Source of the DNA: Actinobacteria bacterium IMCC26207 | Lineage (GTDB): Bacteria > Actinomycetota > Acidimicrobiia > Acidimicrobiales > Microtrichaceae | Length of the DNA: 64,000 bases | Assembly (NCBI GenBank): GCA_001025035.1 | Contig: LCZK01000010.1 | Span: 372,001 to 436,000, forward strand | Reading direction: 5' to 3' | Part shown: positions 1-8,415 of the stretch, piece by piece | How the letters are laid out: the number at the start of each line of letters is the position of its first letter | How positions within the stretch are numbered: the first letter of the stretch is position 1 | Made by a program: the position numbers and the translations under genes | Notes under the pieces: generated by a model | What the model saw: the letters and a program-made list of their open reading frames with translations, nothing else | Database searches by the model: none | Told to the model about the DNA's origin: nothing

Positions 1-971
1 TGCCGAAGCGAACTCAGTTCTCTTGAGCGGCCGGATTCTCGATCTCTGCCAAGCTGATCCACTAGCGGCCTAGCCATGGGGTCTCCAACTAGGAGCAACG
101 AGGTGGCAGCAGTTTGCTCGACAGTCAGGAGCACATCCTCAGGGTCGAAATGGTCAACCACGCTTTGGATGATGACAGTTCCGCCAGCCACCCATGCAGA
201 CAGGGCATTCCAATGCGCTGCGCCATGCATGAGTGGGGGAGCCGGAAGTGCTCGAACTCGACCGGTTGCTTCGGAAACAACCTGCTCAAGACTCAAAAAC
301 TCATGGCCGGTACGGCTGCGAACTCCAAGGGCAGCAACTAAGAAATCTGCCTGCCTCCACATGGCACCCTTGGGCATTCCTGTAGTACCACCCGTGTAAC
401 ACAGGTACATGTCATCCCCAGACCAGCCTTCAGTCAGAAAACTCGGCAAGGTGGGACTTGCATCTGCAATCGCAGACTCGTAATCAACTGCCCCTTCCAG
501 CAGTCCGCAGTCCGAGCCGTCGGCAACCTGCAAGATGAGTTTCGGCTGGTTCTTCAGGGTTGGTAGAACAGCTTTGAGCACGGGTGTAAACCGTTCGTGA
601 ACGATTATTCCTTCTGCTGAAGAGTCCGTGAGCAAATAGCGCAGTTCCTCGGCCACATAGCGGTAGTTCACGTTGAAGGGGACTGTTCCTGCCTTCCAGC
701 AGCCCAGCATGGACTCAAGGTATTCGTTGCCATTGAGCATGTAGAGAGCCAGATGGGACTGCGAGGATTCCCAGTTTTTCAGGTGCTGTGGACGAACCCG
801 CTCAGCGGCCCCTTGGGGCCCAATTCCGGCTTGGTGAATAACCTGAGCCAACCTTCGGGTCCTGTCGTGAACCTGGGCCCAGCTCAAGACTCGGTCACGA
901 AAGATCACACAATCAGCATCTGGCTGCCTGGCTGCGATTGCCTCGCAGATGCTGGCCACATTGAGTTCCAT
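1..971 (-). CDS. Acyl-CoA synthetase (AMP-binding, FadD type), 3'-truncated by window edge
   Basis: The reading frame starts at the ATG at 969-971 on the minus strand and stays open to base 1, so about 323 N-terminal residues are present and the C-terminal part lies outside. It has the ANL adenylation fold: an N-terminal segment typical of FadD proteins and the phosphate-binding motif YTGGTTGMPKG followed by AMWRQ, which I associate with actinobacterial FadD enzymes for fatty or steroid side-chain acids. It would activate a carboxylic acid to the acyl-CoA with ATP. The substrate cannot be read from the sequence. It is followed 40 bases upstream by the oligopeptide transporter operon on the same strand. 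Confidence 0.85.
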   Translation of the reverse strand, partial: MELNVASICEAIAARQPDADCVIFRDRVLSWAQVHDRTRRLAQVIHQAGIGPQGAAERVRPQHLKNWESSQSHLALYMLNGNEYLESMLGCWKAGTVPFNVNYRYVAEELRYLLTDSSAEGIIVHERFTPVLKAVLPTLKNQPKLILQVADGSDCGLLEGAVDYESAIADASPTLPSFLTEGWSGDDMYLCYTGGTTGMPKGAMWRQADFLVAALGVRSRTGHEFLSLEQVVSEATGRVRALPAPPLMHGAAHWNALSAWVAGGTVIIQSVVDHFDPEDVLLTVEQTAATSLLLVGDPMARPLVDQLGRDRESGRSRELSSLR

Positions 972-1011
972 GGTCAGCTAGTACCCCAAGTACTCCGGTG
1001 GTGATGCAGCC

Positions 1012-2037
1012 TCACTGGTTGAGAGCTACGGGCACCTCGGAGACGGCCTGCAGGGGAAAGTGACACGCAACGTACTGGTCACCCGTCACGTGTTGCATCT
1101 GGGGTTCAACTTGTGCGCAGATTTCTTGTGCAAGTGGGCAGCGGGTGCGAAACCTACATCCGCTTGGAGGCGAGATCGGCGAAGGCAGATCACCTTCTAG
1201 ATGATGTTCGGTGTCAAGCGACGCGTTGGGGTCGGGCAACGGGATAGCCGCTAACAGCGCTCGCGTGTAGGGATGTGCCGGCGCGGCATAGAGCGCATCC
1301 GGGCTACCGATCTCGCACATCTTGCCGAGGTACATCACAGCAACACGGTCAGATACGTTCTTCACCACGGCCAAGTCATGGGCAATGAACACCAAGGTCA
1401 GGCCATAGCGAGCCTTCATATCTTCAAGAAGATTGAGGATTTGAGCTTGCACGGACACGTCCAATGCAGAGACAGGCTCGTCGCAAATGATCACCGAAGG
1501 CTCGGTAATAACAGCCCGAGCTATGGAGATCCTCTGGCACTGACCACCAGAGAACTCGTGCGGCTTACGCTCGGCGGCAGCATCGGGATCAATACCAACA
1601 GCAGAGAGAACCTCTTCTACCTTGAGACGCCGCTCCTCAGGGGTGCCGATTTTCCAGATGTTGAGGGGTTCCTCAACGATTTGCATCACGGTGCGTCGGG
1701 GGTTCAGCGAGCTAATCGGATCTTGGAAGATCATCTGCAGTCTTGGACGTGTATTGCGAAGCTGCTCGCCCCGCAGAGAACACAGGTCAGTTCCGTCAAG
1801 GGTGACCTCGCCACGAGTCGGGCGTGGAAGCTGCATAATCGCTTTGCCGGTGGTGGACTTTCCACAACCTGATTCGCCAACTAGGCCGAGAGTTTCCCCA
1901 CTCGCAATGTCGAACGAGACGTTGCTAACAGCAGACACTTTCTTTCCACGGCCTGCCGGGAAGTCGACCACTAGATTCTGAATCCGTAGCAGTGTTTCTG
2001 AGGGCTGCCGAAGGTGCGCCGTTCCGCTTCCTGCCAT
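1012..2037 (-). CDS. oppF: Oligopeptide/dipeptide ABC transporter ATPase, OppF/DppF type
   Basis: This is a 341-residue cytoplasmic ATPase subunit of a peptide/nickel-class importer. It has Walker A (GESGCGKST), the signature region FSGGQCQRISIARA, Walker B (VIICDEPVSALD) and the H-loop (FIAHDLAVV). After the ABC domain it has the oligo_HPY C-terminal extension with the Cys-rich stretch CRFRTRCPLAQEIC that is usual in Opp/Dpp ATPases. The signature has Cys where Arg is common (GGQCQR). Its ATG lies two bases after the stop of oppD, so the two are probably translated from one mRNA. It should pair with OppD below the OppB/OppC channel. Confidence 0.92.
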   Translation of the reverse strand: MAGSGTAHLRQPSETLLRIQNLVVDFPAGRGKKVSAVSNVSFDIASGETLGLVGESGCGKSTTGKAIMQLPRPTRGEVTLDGTDLCSLRGEQLRNTRPRLQMIFQDPISSLNPRRTVMQIVEEPLNIWKIGTPEERRLKVEEVLSAVGIDPDAAAERKPHEFSGGQCQRISIARAVITEPSVIICDEPVSALDVSVQAQILNLLEDMKARYGLTLVFIAHDLAVVKNVSDRVAVMYLGKMCEIGSPDALYAAPAHPYTRALLAAIPLPDPNASLDTEHHLEGDLPSPISPPSGCRFRTRCPLAQEICAQVEPQMQHVTGDQYVACHFPLQAVSEVPVALNQ

Positions 2038-2039
2038 GT

Positions 2040-3215
2040 CTACATACCCTCTGTCTGCTCTGGAGGTGCGGGAACTGCTGCACTCTCCGCATCGGCGGAG
2101 CCATGTGCTGGTGCAGCAACAAATTCCGGAGCCGTAGCCATGAGTCTCTGTGCAGCAATCCTTAGCCGCACTTCTTCAGTTTCTGGCGATCCAATGGGGT
2201 AGAAACAGGCGAAGAGGTGCTCAGGTGCCGTAGGCGAAGGGGTCAAGGTGGGGGACTCCTCATGACACCTTGGTTGCACATAGGGGCACCGTGGACTAAA
2301 CGCACAACCCTTTGGCGGATTGACTAGGTCTGGCGGACGCCCGCCGATAGCCGCAAGGCGAGTATGAGAGGCGTCTGTGAGCTTGGGAATAGCTGACATG
2401 AGTGCCTCGGTATAAGGCATCTTCATTTCGCTAAAGAGCAGAGCCGTTGGCGCTTGTTCCACAATTTGGCCGGCGTACATCACCGCAATCTCGTCGGCTC
2501 GCCCAGCAACAACACCAAGGTCGTGAGTAACCAAGATCATTCCCATGTAACGCTCGCGTTGTTGCTCAGCTAGCAGGTCAAGAATCTGAGCCTGCACTGT
2601 CACGTCTAGCGCAGTAGTTGGTTCGTCAGCGAAGAGCAGCTTCGGCCCACAGGCAAGAGCGACCGCGATTACGACACGTTGCCGCATTCCACCTGACATC
2701 TCGTGTGGGTAGGAAGAGAACCGCTTTTCAGGCTCGGGAATCTTGACGGCTTTGAGTAGCGCAACAGCTGTGTCCTTGGCATCGGACTTGCTCATGTTCA
2801 GATGAAAGCGGAGGGACTCCGTAATCTGTAGGCCAACCTTCATGACAGGGTTCAACGCAGTCATTGGATCCTGGAAGATCATCGCCATCTCGTCCCCCCA
2901 GAGCTCGCGATACTCAGAGTCGTTCAGTCCAGAAATCTCTTTACCTTCAAAGATCACTTTTCCGGAGCGCTCAGTATTCGAGCGAGGTAGCAAGCCCATG
3001 ATCGAGCGGGATAACACGGACTTCCCAGAGCCGGACTCACCCACCACTCCAAGGGTTCGACCTCGCTCGAGAGAGAGCGACACTCCGTTCACTGCCGTGA
3101 GTGAGCCCCGATCTGTCGTAAATCGCGTCACGATGTCGCGGACTTCAAGAAGCTTTGGAGCACCTGGGGTACCACTCGGTGTTGGGAGGCCGCTGATCGG
3201 CGTTTGAACGCTCAC
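2040..3215 (-). CDS. oppD: Oligopeptide/dipeptide ABC transporter ATPase, OppD/DppD type
   Basis: This 391-residue protein is the second ATPase of the importer. It has Walker A (GESGSGKSV), signature MSGGMRQRV, Walker B ([12 protein letters not shown]) and H-loop (VTHDLGVV), then the oligo_HPY tail with [16 protein letters not shown] further acidic, Ala/Pro-rich C-terminal extension of about 40 residues is not part of the family core. The start overlaps the end of oppC by four bases, which supports an operon in the order binding protein, B, C, D, F. Confidence 0.92.
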   Translation of the reverse strand: MSVQTPISGLPTPSGTPGAPKLLEVRDIVTRFTTDRGSLTAVNGVSLSLERGRTLGVVGESGSGKSVLSRSIMGLLPRSNTERSGKVIFEGKEISGLNDSEYRELWGDEMAMIFQDPMTALNPVMKVGLQITESLRFHLNMSKSDAKDTAVALLKAVKIPEPEKRFSSYPHEMSGGMRQRVVIAVALACGPKLLFADEPTTALDVTVQAQILDLLAEQQRERYMGMILVTHDLGVVAGRADEIAVMYAGQIVEQAPTALLFSEMKMPYTEALMSAIPKLTDASHTRLAAIGGRPPDLVNPPKGCAFSPRCPYVQPRCHEESPTLTPSPTAPEHLFACFYPIGSPETEEVRLRIAAQRLMATAPEFVAAPAHGSADAESAAVPAPPEQTEGM

Positions 3216-4147
3216 AGCACAGACTCCCTCACGCCGAAGCGTCTATTCACGGCGTCTCCGAGGAAGTTCAAAGCCATGACAGTCAGGAACAGAATCAACG
3301 AGGTGAAAATCACGATATGCGGAGAGTTGCGCATCTGCCCGCGCCCCTCGGCGATGATATTTCCCCAAGAAGGCATCGGCAGCTGAACGCCCACGCCAAA
3401 CAAGCTCAGACCACCCTCCGCCACAATTGCGATTCCCACGCCCAGTAATGAGATCGACAACATGGCGGGCATCACATTGGGCAGGACCTCTCGCAACATG
3501 ATCCGACCGTTCTTTGCCCCCATCGCTTTGGCCGCAAGCACAAACTCCCGCTCCGACCATGCAAGTGTGTTTGCCCGTGTGATTCGCCCGAGCAACGGAA
3601 TCGACACGATGCCGAGTCCTACGACAACCACTGCGAGGCGACGAGTTGAGTTGACACCGGCGCCACTCGCAAGCACGGTGACCAGTGAAAGCGCTAGAAC
3701 GAACTGCGGGATTGCTAGCAGCACGTTCATGAGCGGGGTAATGAATCCGTCGACTTTCCCCCGAAAGAAACCGGTCATCAGCCCGAGCATGCCGCCAATC
3801 AAAAGGCCAAAGGCCACAGCTCCGAATCCAACGATGAACGAGGATCGTGTCCCCCAGATAATCCTTGACAGCAGATCGCGCCCAATTGCGTCGCCGCCGA
3901 ACCAGTGGCCGGCTGCTGGGCCCTTTCTGGCCAGGGCCACGAACGACTGATTTGGGTCGGGTATTGGTAGAACCGGCGCAAGGATTGCTAAGAGCGCAAG
4001 AAACGCAATCCACGCGATTGCAACCCAAGCTGCCGTACCGAGGCGATCCCCGCGCACAGTATGCGAGGAGGGTGCCTCGATCGCCTCAATGGTGGGCAGT
4101 GAGGATGGATCAAGATGGGCTATCGAAGTATCACGATTTGTTTGCAT
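3212..4147 (-). CDS. oppC: Oligopeptide ABC transporter permease, OppC/DppC type
   Basis: This 311-residue inner-membrane permease has an N-terminal cytoplasmic tail, a first membrane helix near residues 38-60, and the OppC-type periplasmic segment containing HWFGGDAIGRDLLSRIIWG. About five further helices follow. The coupling (EAA) loop is visible as EFVLAAKAMGAKNGRIMLREV..P, which contacts the ATPase subunits. It overlaps oppB by 17 bases at its start and oppD by four bases at its end. The specificity of the importer cannot be determined from the permease. Confidence 0.92.
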   Translation of the reverse strand: MQTNRDTSIAHLDPSSLPTIEAIEAPSSHTVRGDRLGTAAWVAIAWIAFLALLAILAPVLPIPDPNQSFVALARKGPAAGHWFGGDAIGRDLLSRIIWGTRSSFIVGFGAVAFGLLIGGMLGLMTGFFRGKVDGFITPLMNVLLAIPQFVLALSLVTVLASGAGVNSTRRLAVVVVGLGIVSIPLLGRITRANTLAWSEREFVLAAKAMGAKNGRIMLREVLPNVMPAMLSISLLGVGIAIVAEGGLSLFGVGVQLPMPSWGNIIAEGRGQMRNSPHIVIFTSLILFLTVMALNFLGDAVNRRFGVRESVL

Positions 4148-5081
4148 TACGAATCCGTGGGTCGAGAACGGTGTACAACAGGTCTACGGCAAAATTCACC
4201 AGAATGTAGAGAATGGCGATAACAGCCACCATGGATTGGAACGCAACGATTTGTCGCCGACTGATGGCTTCAAAGAGCATCAGGCCCATTCCCGGAAGTG
4301 CAAACACCACTTCCACAATGAGTGCCCCACCGATCAAGGTTCCGATATTGAGCCCGGCCACAGTCAGCAGCGTGAGTGAAGATGGTCGCAGCGCATGGCG
4401 GAACAGAATTCGCTTTGACTTCAGGCCCTTGGCCTTAGCCATCAGGATGAAATCCTGCTGCAGGGTGGCGATCATGTCGCTGCGGAGCAAGCGCATGTAA
4501 ATGGCAATCTGACCCACGGCCAACGTGATCGTGGGAAGAATCATGTACTGAAGGTGCTCGATCGGGCTCTCGTTGGGTGATGCGTACCCACTGGTCTTAA
4601 ACCAGCCGAGCTTGACCCCTAAGTAGTACTGCAACAAGAAGCCTAAAGCGAAGTTGGGGATAGCAAGCATAGCGAACGCCGCAGTATTAGAAGTTCGATC
4701 CAACCAGGTTCCCTTGCGATACGCCGTGATTACCCCCAAGGGAATCGCAAAGATCAATGCAAGCATCTGGGCATAGAACATCAGGAGTAGGGAGACCGGA
4801 AGCGACTGCCAGAGCCGATCAGATACCGGTCGATCAGAACTCACTGTGTAGTAGTTGCCCATATCTCCAGTGGCGAAGTTGCCGAGCCAAGTGCTGTAAC
4901 GAACTGCAAAGGATTGATCCAACTTGAGTTCTTGGCGAAGTTCTTCTCGCTGCTGGTCACTGCCAGAAGGAATGAGCACTTCAGTGGGATCGCCGGGAAG
5001 CAACTCAAGGAGGAGCGAAGCAAACAAAGTCACAAGAATGACTGTGACTAGGAGTTGCCCAAATTTTTTCAGAATGAACAT
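4131..5081 (-). CDS. oppB: Oligopeptide ABC transporter permease, OppB/DppB type
   Basis: This permease of about 316 residues begins with a membrane helix (LLVTVILVTLFASLLLELLPG) followed by the OppB-type motif LPGDPTEVL. The EAA coupling loop is seen as DFILMAKAKGLKSKRILFRHALRPS. I chose the ATG at 5081 because GGGA sits nine bases before it; an in-frame TTG at 5090 is the alternative. The gap to the binding-protein gene holds a perfect hairpin (5136-5165), so expression of the permease and ATPase genes may be lower than that of the binding protein. Confidence 0.9.
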   Translation of the reverse strand: MFILKKFGQLLVTVILVTLFASLLLELLPGDPTEVLIPSGSDQQREELRQELKLDQSFAVRYSTWLGNFATGDMGNYYTVSSDRPVSDRLWQSLPVSLLLMFYAQMLALIFAIPLGVITAYRKGTWLDRTSNTAAFAMLAIPNFALGFLLQYYLGVKLGWFKTSGYASPNESPIEHLQYMILPTITLAVGQIAIYMRLLRSDMIATLQQDFILMAKAKGLKSKRILFRHALRPSSLTLLTVAGLNIGTLIGGALIVEVVFALPGMGLMLFEAISRRQIVAFQSMVAVIAILYILVNFAVDLLYTVLDPRIRNANKS

Positions 5082-5135
5082 TCGATCCAATTCCCACTAG
5101 GTGTGGTCTTCGACTCCGAAACTTCGAAGGATTCA

Positions 5136-5165
5136 CGGTGACCGGGGCAAGTGCCCCGGTCACCG
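5136..5165 (-). promoter_or_regulatory. Perfect hairpin between binding-protein and permease genes
   Basis: A 14-bp perfect inverted repeat (arms around CCGGGGCA / TGCCCCGG with only two bases between them) lies between the stop of the solute-binding-protein gene and the start of oppB. No T-run follows it in the transcribed direction. That fits an mRNA-stabilising or attenuating structure better than a full intrinsic terminator. Such structures after binding-protein genes are a known way to set a higher level of binding protein than of channel; that role here is inferred. Confidence 0.6.
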
Positions 5166-5204
5166 CAGGTGCTACTAACTCGTTGTACAAGCTGCTATTT
5201 GAAA

Positions 5205-6866
5205 CTAGCTTTGGATCCACATCCCGGTAACCGGGTGTCCTGTGGCAAGACCGGGGAACGGTTTGCCTGCATCATCAGGCAAGTCTGGCCCAAGCGTGCC
5301 GAAGACATCAGTCGCAGTCGCAATATCCCAGAGGGTCCACTGCAACCAGATGCTGTAACCCTCGGAGGCGAATTCTTTATTGATATCGCCGTAGATCTCC
5401 TGACGCTTTGCCTTGTCAGGAGTTGCTCGACCTTCATCGAGCAAGGCATTGATCTCTGCATCGTCATAGCGACCAAAGTTGACGGGGTTGCCGCCACCCT
5501 TCCACCAGACATAGTTGGCGTCGGGGTCTCCACCGGGATAGTTGCGGAAGACCATGGCTTGGTATTTGCCCGAGATGGCAGTGCTAATCAACGCGGCCTG
5601 CTCGAGAGCCGTGATCGTGACATCAATTCCAGCAGCCTTGCCCATCTGCTGAACAACTGCAGCAGCCGCTTGGGTTGCCGGGTCGGGAGTCGCAATCAAG
5701 GTGAACGCCAAGTCAGTGCCAGTCTCTTCTTTGTATTGAGCAACAAGCGCCTTGGACCCGGCAAGGTCGTAGGTGGGGTAACCCGAGTCCTCTAGGTAGC
5801 CAATACCGCCGGGAGCAAATGGGCCATTGGCATTTTGAAGGACGTCGAGGTTGACCGTCGCGTTATAAGCCTCCATATCGATGGACTTGATGGCTGCAAG
5901 GCGAGCAGTCTTGGAGTTGAACGGTGCAACTGAGGTGTTCAACTGCCCGAAGGAAACCTCGCCAAACTTGTCTGACTCATAGGAGTTGATGTTGCCAGCC
6001 TCGGTCTCTGTGCGAAGCTGATCGATTTGCTCGCCGCCAGACATTTGGACGGCGTTCAGGTCACCTGCGAGCAGTCCGTTGATACGGCTAGCAGCCTCGG
6101 GTGTTGGCTTGTAAATAATCTCGTCAAGGTAGGGGAGCTGGGTGCCGTCGGCATCCTTCTGCCAGTAATTCGGGTTCTTTTTGAGTTCCAGACTCTCGTT
6201 CTGTGTCCAGTTGACCAGGGTAAATGGCCCTGTCCCAATGAGCTTGGTGTCGCAGGTTGACGGGTCATCAAGTTGTGACTGAGCGACCATGCCGACTCGA
6301 CCAGAACCAAACAAGGCTCCGGGCAGGGATGCCCATGGGGTGTTCGTCGTGATTGAGACAGTCATGGGGTCAACAACAGTCACGTCAGCGATATTTGAAA
6401 AGACGAATGAAAACAGCAGCACGCTGCGTGCCGGGTACTTGCCCCGGTATGCGTCAAGGTTGTTCTTGACAACCGTTGCGTCAAGAGCAGTGCCATCGTG
6501 GAAGGTGATGTTGGGCCGCAACGTCAGTGTCCACTGGGTGTAATCGGCGTTGGGTGTGATCGTCTCAGCCAGGAACGGCACGTAATCGCCATCTTCGTTC
6601 GGGGCAGTGAGGGTGTCGTAGATGGACCGTGCCACTTGAATGCCAGAGATGGCGAGCTGCGCTTCGGGCAAGCACCATCCGTCAGCAGTCTCACCCTCGA
6701 GTGCGTAGGTCAGAGTCCCGCCGGGGGTTGGCTTTCCTGAGCCGTCGCCAGTTGGTTCTTTGTCGCTGCTGCTACTGCCTCCGCAGGCGCCAGCGAGAAC
6801 AGCTACAAACAGAAGCGAGCTCACTACCAATAGTGATTTTGTATTCTTACGTTTTTGACGTTGCAT
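5205..6866 (-). CDS. oppA: Peptide/oligopeptide-binding lipoprotein (SBP family 5)
   Basis: This 553-residue extracytoplasmic substrate-binding protein belongs to family 5 (OppA/DppA-like). The N-terminus is basic (QRQKRKNTK), then hydrophobic (SLLVVSSLLFVAVLAGA), and ends in Cys followed by a Gly/Ser linker, so it is a lipoprotein anchored in the outer leaflet. The conserved family segments GTLTYALEG, WTLTLRPNITFHDGT and the mid-protein IGTGPFTLVNW are present. A strong ribosome site AGGGGGA lies six bases before the ATG. It is the first gene of the importer operon and should deliver peptides to OppB/OppC. Confidence 0.92.
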   Translation of the reverse strand: MQRQKRKNTKSLLVVSSLLFVAVLAGACGGSSSSDKEPTGDGSGKPTPGGTLTYALEGETADGWCLPEAQLAISGIQVARSIYDTLTAPNEDGDYVPFLAETITPNADYTQWTLTLRPNITFHDGTALDATVVKNNLDAYRGKYPARSVLLFSFVFSNIADVTVVDPMTVSITTNTPWASLPGALFGSGRVGMVAQSQLDDPSTCDTKLIGTGPFTLVNWTQNESLELKKNPNYWQKDADGTQLPYLDEIIYKPTPEAASRINGLLAGDLNAVQMSGGEQIDQLRTETEAGNINSYESDKFGEVSFGQLNTSVAPFNSKTARLAAIKSIDMEAYNATVNLDVLQNANGPFAPGGIGYLEDSGYPTYDLAGSKALVAQYKEETGTDLAFTLIATPDPATQAAAAVVQQMGKAAGIDVTITALEQAALISTAISGKYQAMVFRNYPGGDPDANYVWWKGGGNPVNFGRYDDAEINALLDEGRATPDKAKRQEIYGDINKEFASEGYSIWLQWTLWDIATATDVFGTLGPDLPDDAGKPFPGLATGHPVTGMWIQS

Positions 6867-6912
6867 GTGTTCCCCCTAAGGACAAGATGTTCTGGAGCGG
6901 GTGATATGGGAT

Positions 6913-6941
6913 GCGAAGAAAACCGCCGCAGAAGAACCGCC
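6913..6941 (-). repeat. Direct repeat upstream of the binding-protein gene
   Basis: Two adjacent near-copies of a purine-rich word, GCGAAGAAAACCGCC at 6913-6927 and GCAGAAGAACCGCC at 6928-6941, lie 47-75 bases before the binding-protein start codon. The position is suitable for a regulator site near the operon promoter. No convincing -35/-10 pair could be picked out here. Confidence 0.35.
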
Positions 6942-7030
6942 CGGATGAATCAGGGACTGTTCCGCAAAGGTGACGCTCTTCACACAGTAAGCAGACTCTA
7001 CATCCGAAGGCGGCTGAGTCAATGACAACT

Positions 7031-7049
7031 CAGAGCACAACTGTGCCTG
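7031..7049. promoter_or_regulatory. Short palindrome next to tandem repeats
   Basis: The sequence CAG-A-GCACA-AC-TGTGC-CTG forms an eight-pair dyad with one bulged A. It sits immediately beside the three 16-bp repeats. It lies between the transglycosylase stop codon and the peptide-importer operon, so it could be an operator half of the same control region or a small RNA hairpin. Confidence 0.35.
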
Positions 7050-7096
7050 AGTATCGCTGTGGCTGAGAATCGCTGAGGCAGAGAATCGTTGAGGCC
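7049..7096. repeat. Three tandem 16-bp repeats upstream of the peptide-importer operon
   Basis: Three consecutive 16-bp units (7049-7064, 7065-7080, 7081-7096) share the core GAGAATCGCTGAGGC with one to three changes. They lie in the 235-base intergenic stretch 6867-7101, about 180-230 bases before the binding-protein start and just after the transglycosylase stop. The regular spacing suggests a multimeric protein-binding site or a recent slippage array. No function is shown. Confidence 0.6.
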
Positions 7097-7101
7097 AAAA
7101 A

Positions 7102-8415
7102 TCAACCGAGCGGAACCGAGCGCTGGTAATCAAATGCTTGGCTCATCACGATGTCTACGTAGCGCTGGCTTCGGTTGTAACTCAGGTAGGCAGTCCGAAG
7201 TGGTCCCTCTTGGTTGAGCCCGGGGCCTTTTCGGCAGAGGTAAATGCCTGCCGTGAGCGCTGCGTCGTAGAGATTCTGCGGGTCTGCAATGCCGTCCCCC
7301 GTTGCATCGCGTGCCACAGCTTTCCAAGAGCTCGGAAGAAACTGCATGGGGCCAACCGCTCGATCAGTGCTTGCAGTTCCGTCGAGTGCTCCTCCGTCAG
7401 AATCTCGCACGATTGCAAAGGAGTTGGAACCGTCTAACTCAGGACCAAAGATTGGAGGCGAGACAAGGCCATCCCTGCCAAGTGATGCGCCGCGATATGT
7501 GCCGTGTTTGCTCTCGGTCCTGCCGATCCCCGCAATTGCCCACCATGGGATTGCGCAGTTTGGATCGGTGTCTTGGAGGGCAACAGCAGCACGCCAGTAA
7601 GCGTCGAGGGCGCCAGTGGACAAGTCCGTACCAGTAACGGTTGCCGACATTCTCGCCTCGGCCACACGTTGTTCATTCTGTGTCAACTGTTCGCCGAGTT
7701 GCTGCAGTGCAGCAGTCAGGCCCTGGGACTTTGTGGTGAGTTGACCTAGGGAGTCCTCAATCTCGACAAGCTGGCTTTGTAACTCTGAGCGCTCTTGTTG
7801 CAGTTGTTTGAGCAGTTCGCGGGCGAAGCGCTCCTTGCTGATGGTGCTACTCGCTGCCGACTCCGACAGAACACGCGCTCGGTCCAGGCGTTCTCGTTCC
7901 GCTGAACTCACCGTGGGGTTTAATGCAGAGAGCCTGCCGAAGCCGGTGATGAACCACTCAACTCCGATGACTCGCAGTGCGCCGTGAAGTTTCTGTTGAG
8001 TCTCGGCGGCCTTGGTGACCTGTTCGGACCTGCGAGCGAGCAATTCTGTGGAAGCTTCTCGCCGCAGAGTCGCTCCCTGAATCTCTTCATCAGTTCGCAG
8101 CAACTCCTGCTGCGCTCGCTCTTGTTGCTCAGTCAGCTTCTTTCCTGCAGCCAAAGCCGCGTCAAGCCCCGCTGAGTTTGCTGGCACCGCAGCGACTGCT
8201 GCAGAGAGCCCTTGACCAGGTGCGGGATCTGAGGGCTGGAGGTCTGAGGGCTGCTGAAAAAGGCTCGGCGGGGCATTTCGTTCCAGAGCGCTGGCGCTGC
8301 CAACCACGGTCAGTTCCGTGAGCAGACAAGCCAGAATCAGCACGATCATGGCGAGCAGCGTGGGAACACGCATACCAGACCGAGTCGATCCGGTATCGGT
8401 GTCTAGGAGTTCCAT
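7102..8415 (-). CDS. Lytic transglycosylase with N-terminal coiled coil (MltB-like)
   Basis: This 437-residue protein has an N-terminal signal/anchor helix (residues about 18-42), a Pro/Ser-rich linker, a long Gln/Glu-rich coiled coil (about residues 85-260), and a C-terminal lytic transglycosylase domain. The catalytic Glu is probably in WWAIAGIGRTESKHG, followed by GAVGPMQF-type residues (AVGPMQFLPSSW) and the MltB-like segment GDGIADPQNLYDAA. It should cleave peptidoglycan outside the membrane. Coiled coil plus hydrolase recalls cell-separation proteins. It overlaps the end of the GDPD gene by 13 bases, so the two are likely co-transcribed. Confidence 0.85.
   Translation of the reverse strand: MELLDTDTGSTRSGMRVPTLLAMIVLILACLLTELTVVGSASALERNAPPSLFQQPSDLQPSDPAPGQGLSAAVAAVPANSAGLDAALAAGKKLTEQQERAQQELLRTDEEIQGATLRREASTELLARRSEQVTKAAETQQKLHGALRVIGVEWFITGFGRLSALNPTVSSAERERLDRARVLSESAASSTISKERFARELLKQLQQERSELQSQLVEIEDSLGQLTTKSQGLTAALQQLGEQLTQNEQRVAEARMSATVTGTDLSTGALDAYWRAAVALQDTDPNCAIPWWAIAGIGRTESKHGTYRGASLGRDGLVSPPIFGPELDGSNSFAIVRDSDGGALDGTASTDRAVGPMQFLPSSWKAVARDATGDGIADPQNLYDAALTAGIYLCRKGPGLNQEGPLRTAYLSYNRSQRYVDIVMSQAFDYQRSVPLG

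Noticed and set aside
3243-4028. Second minus-strand frame of 261 codons within oppC
   Set aside because: It shares DNA with a gene that has all permease features, and its translation is Arg/Cys-rich without structure.
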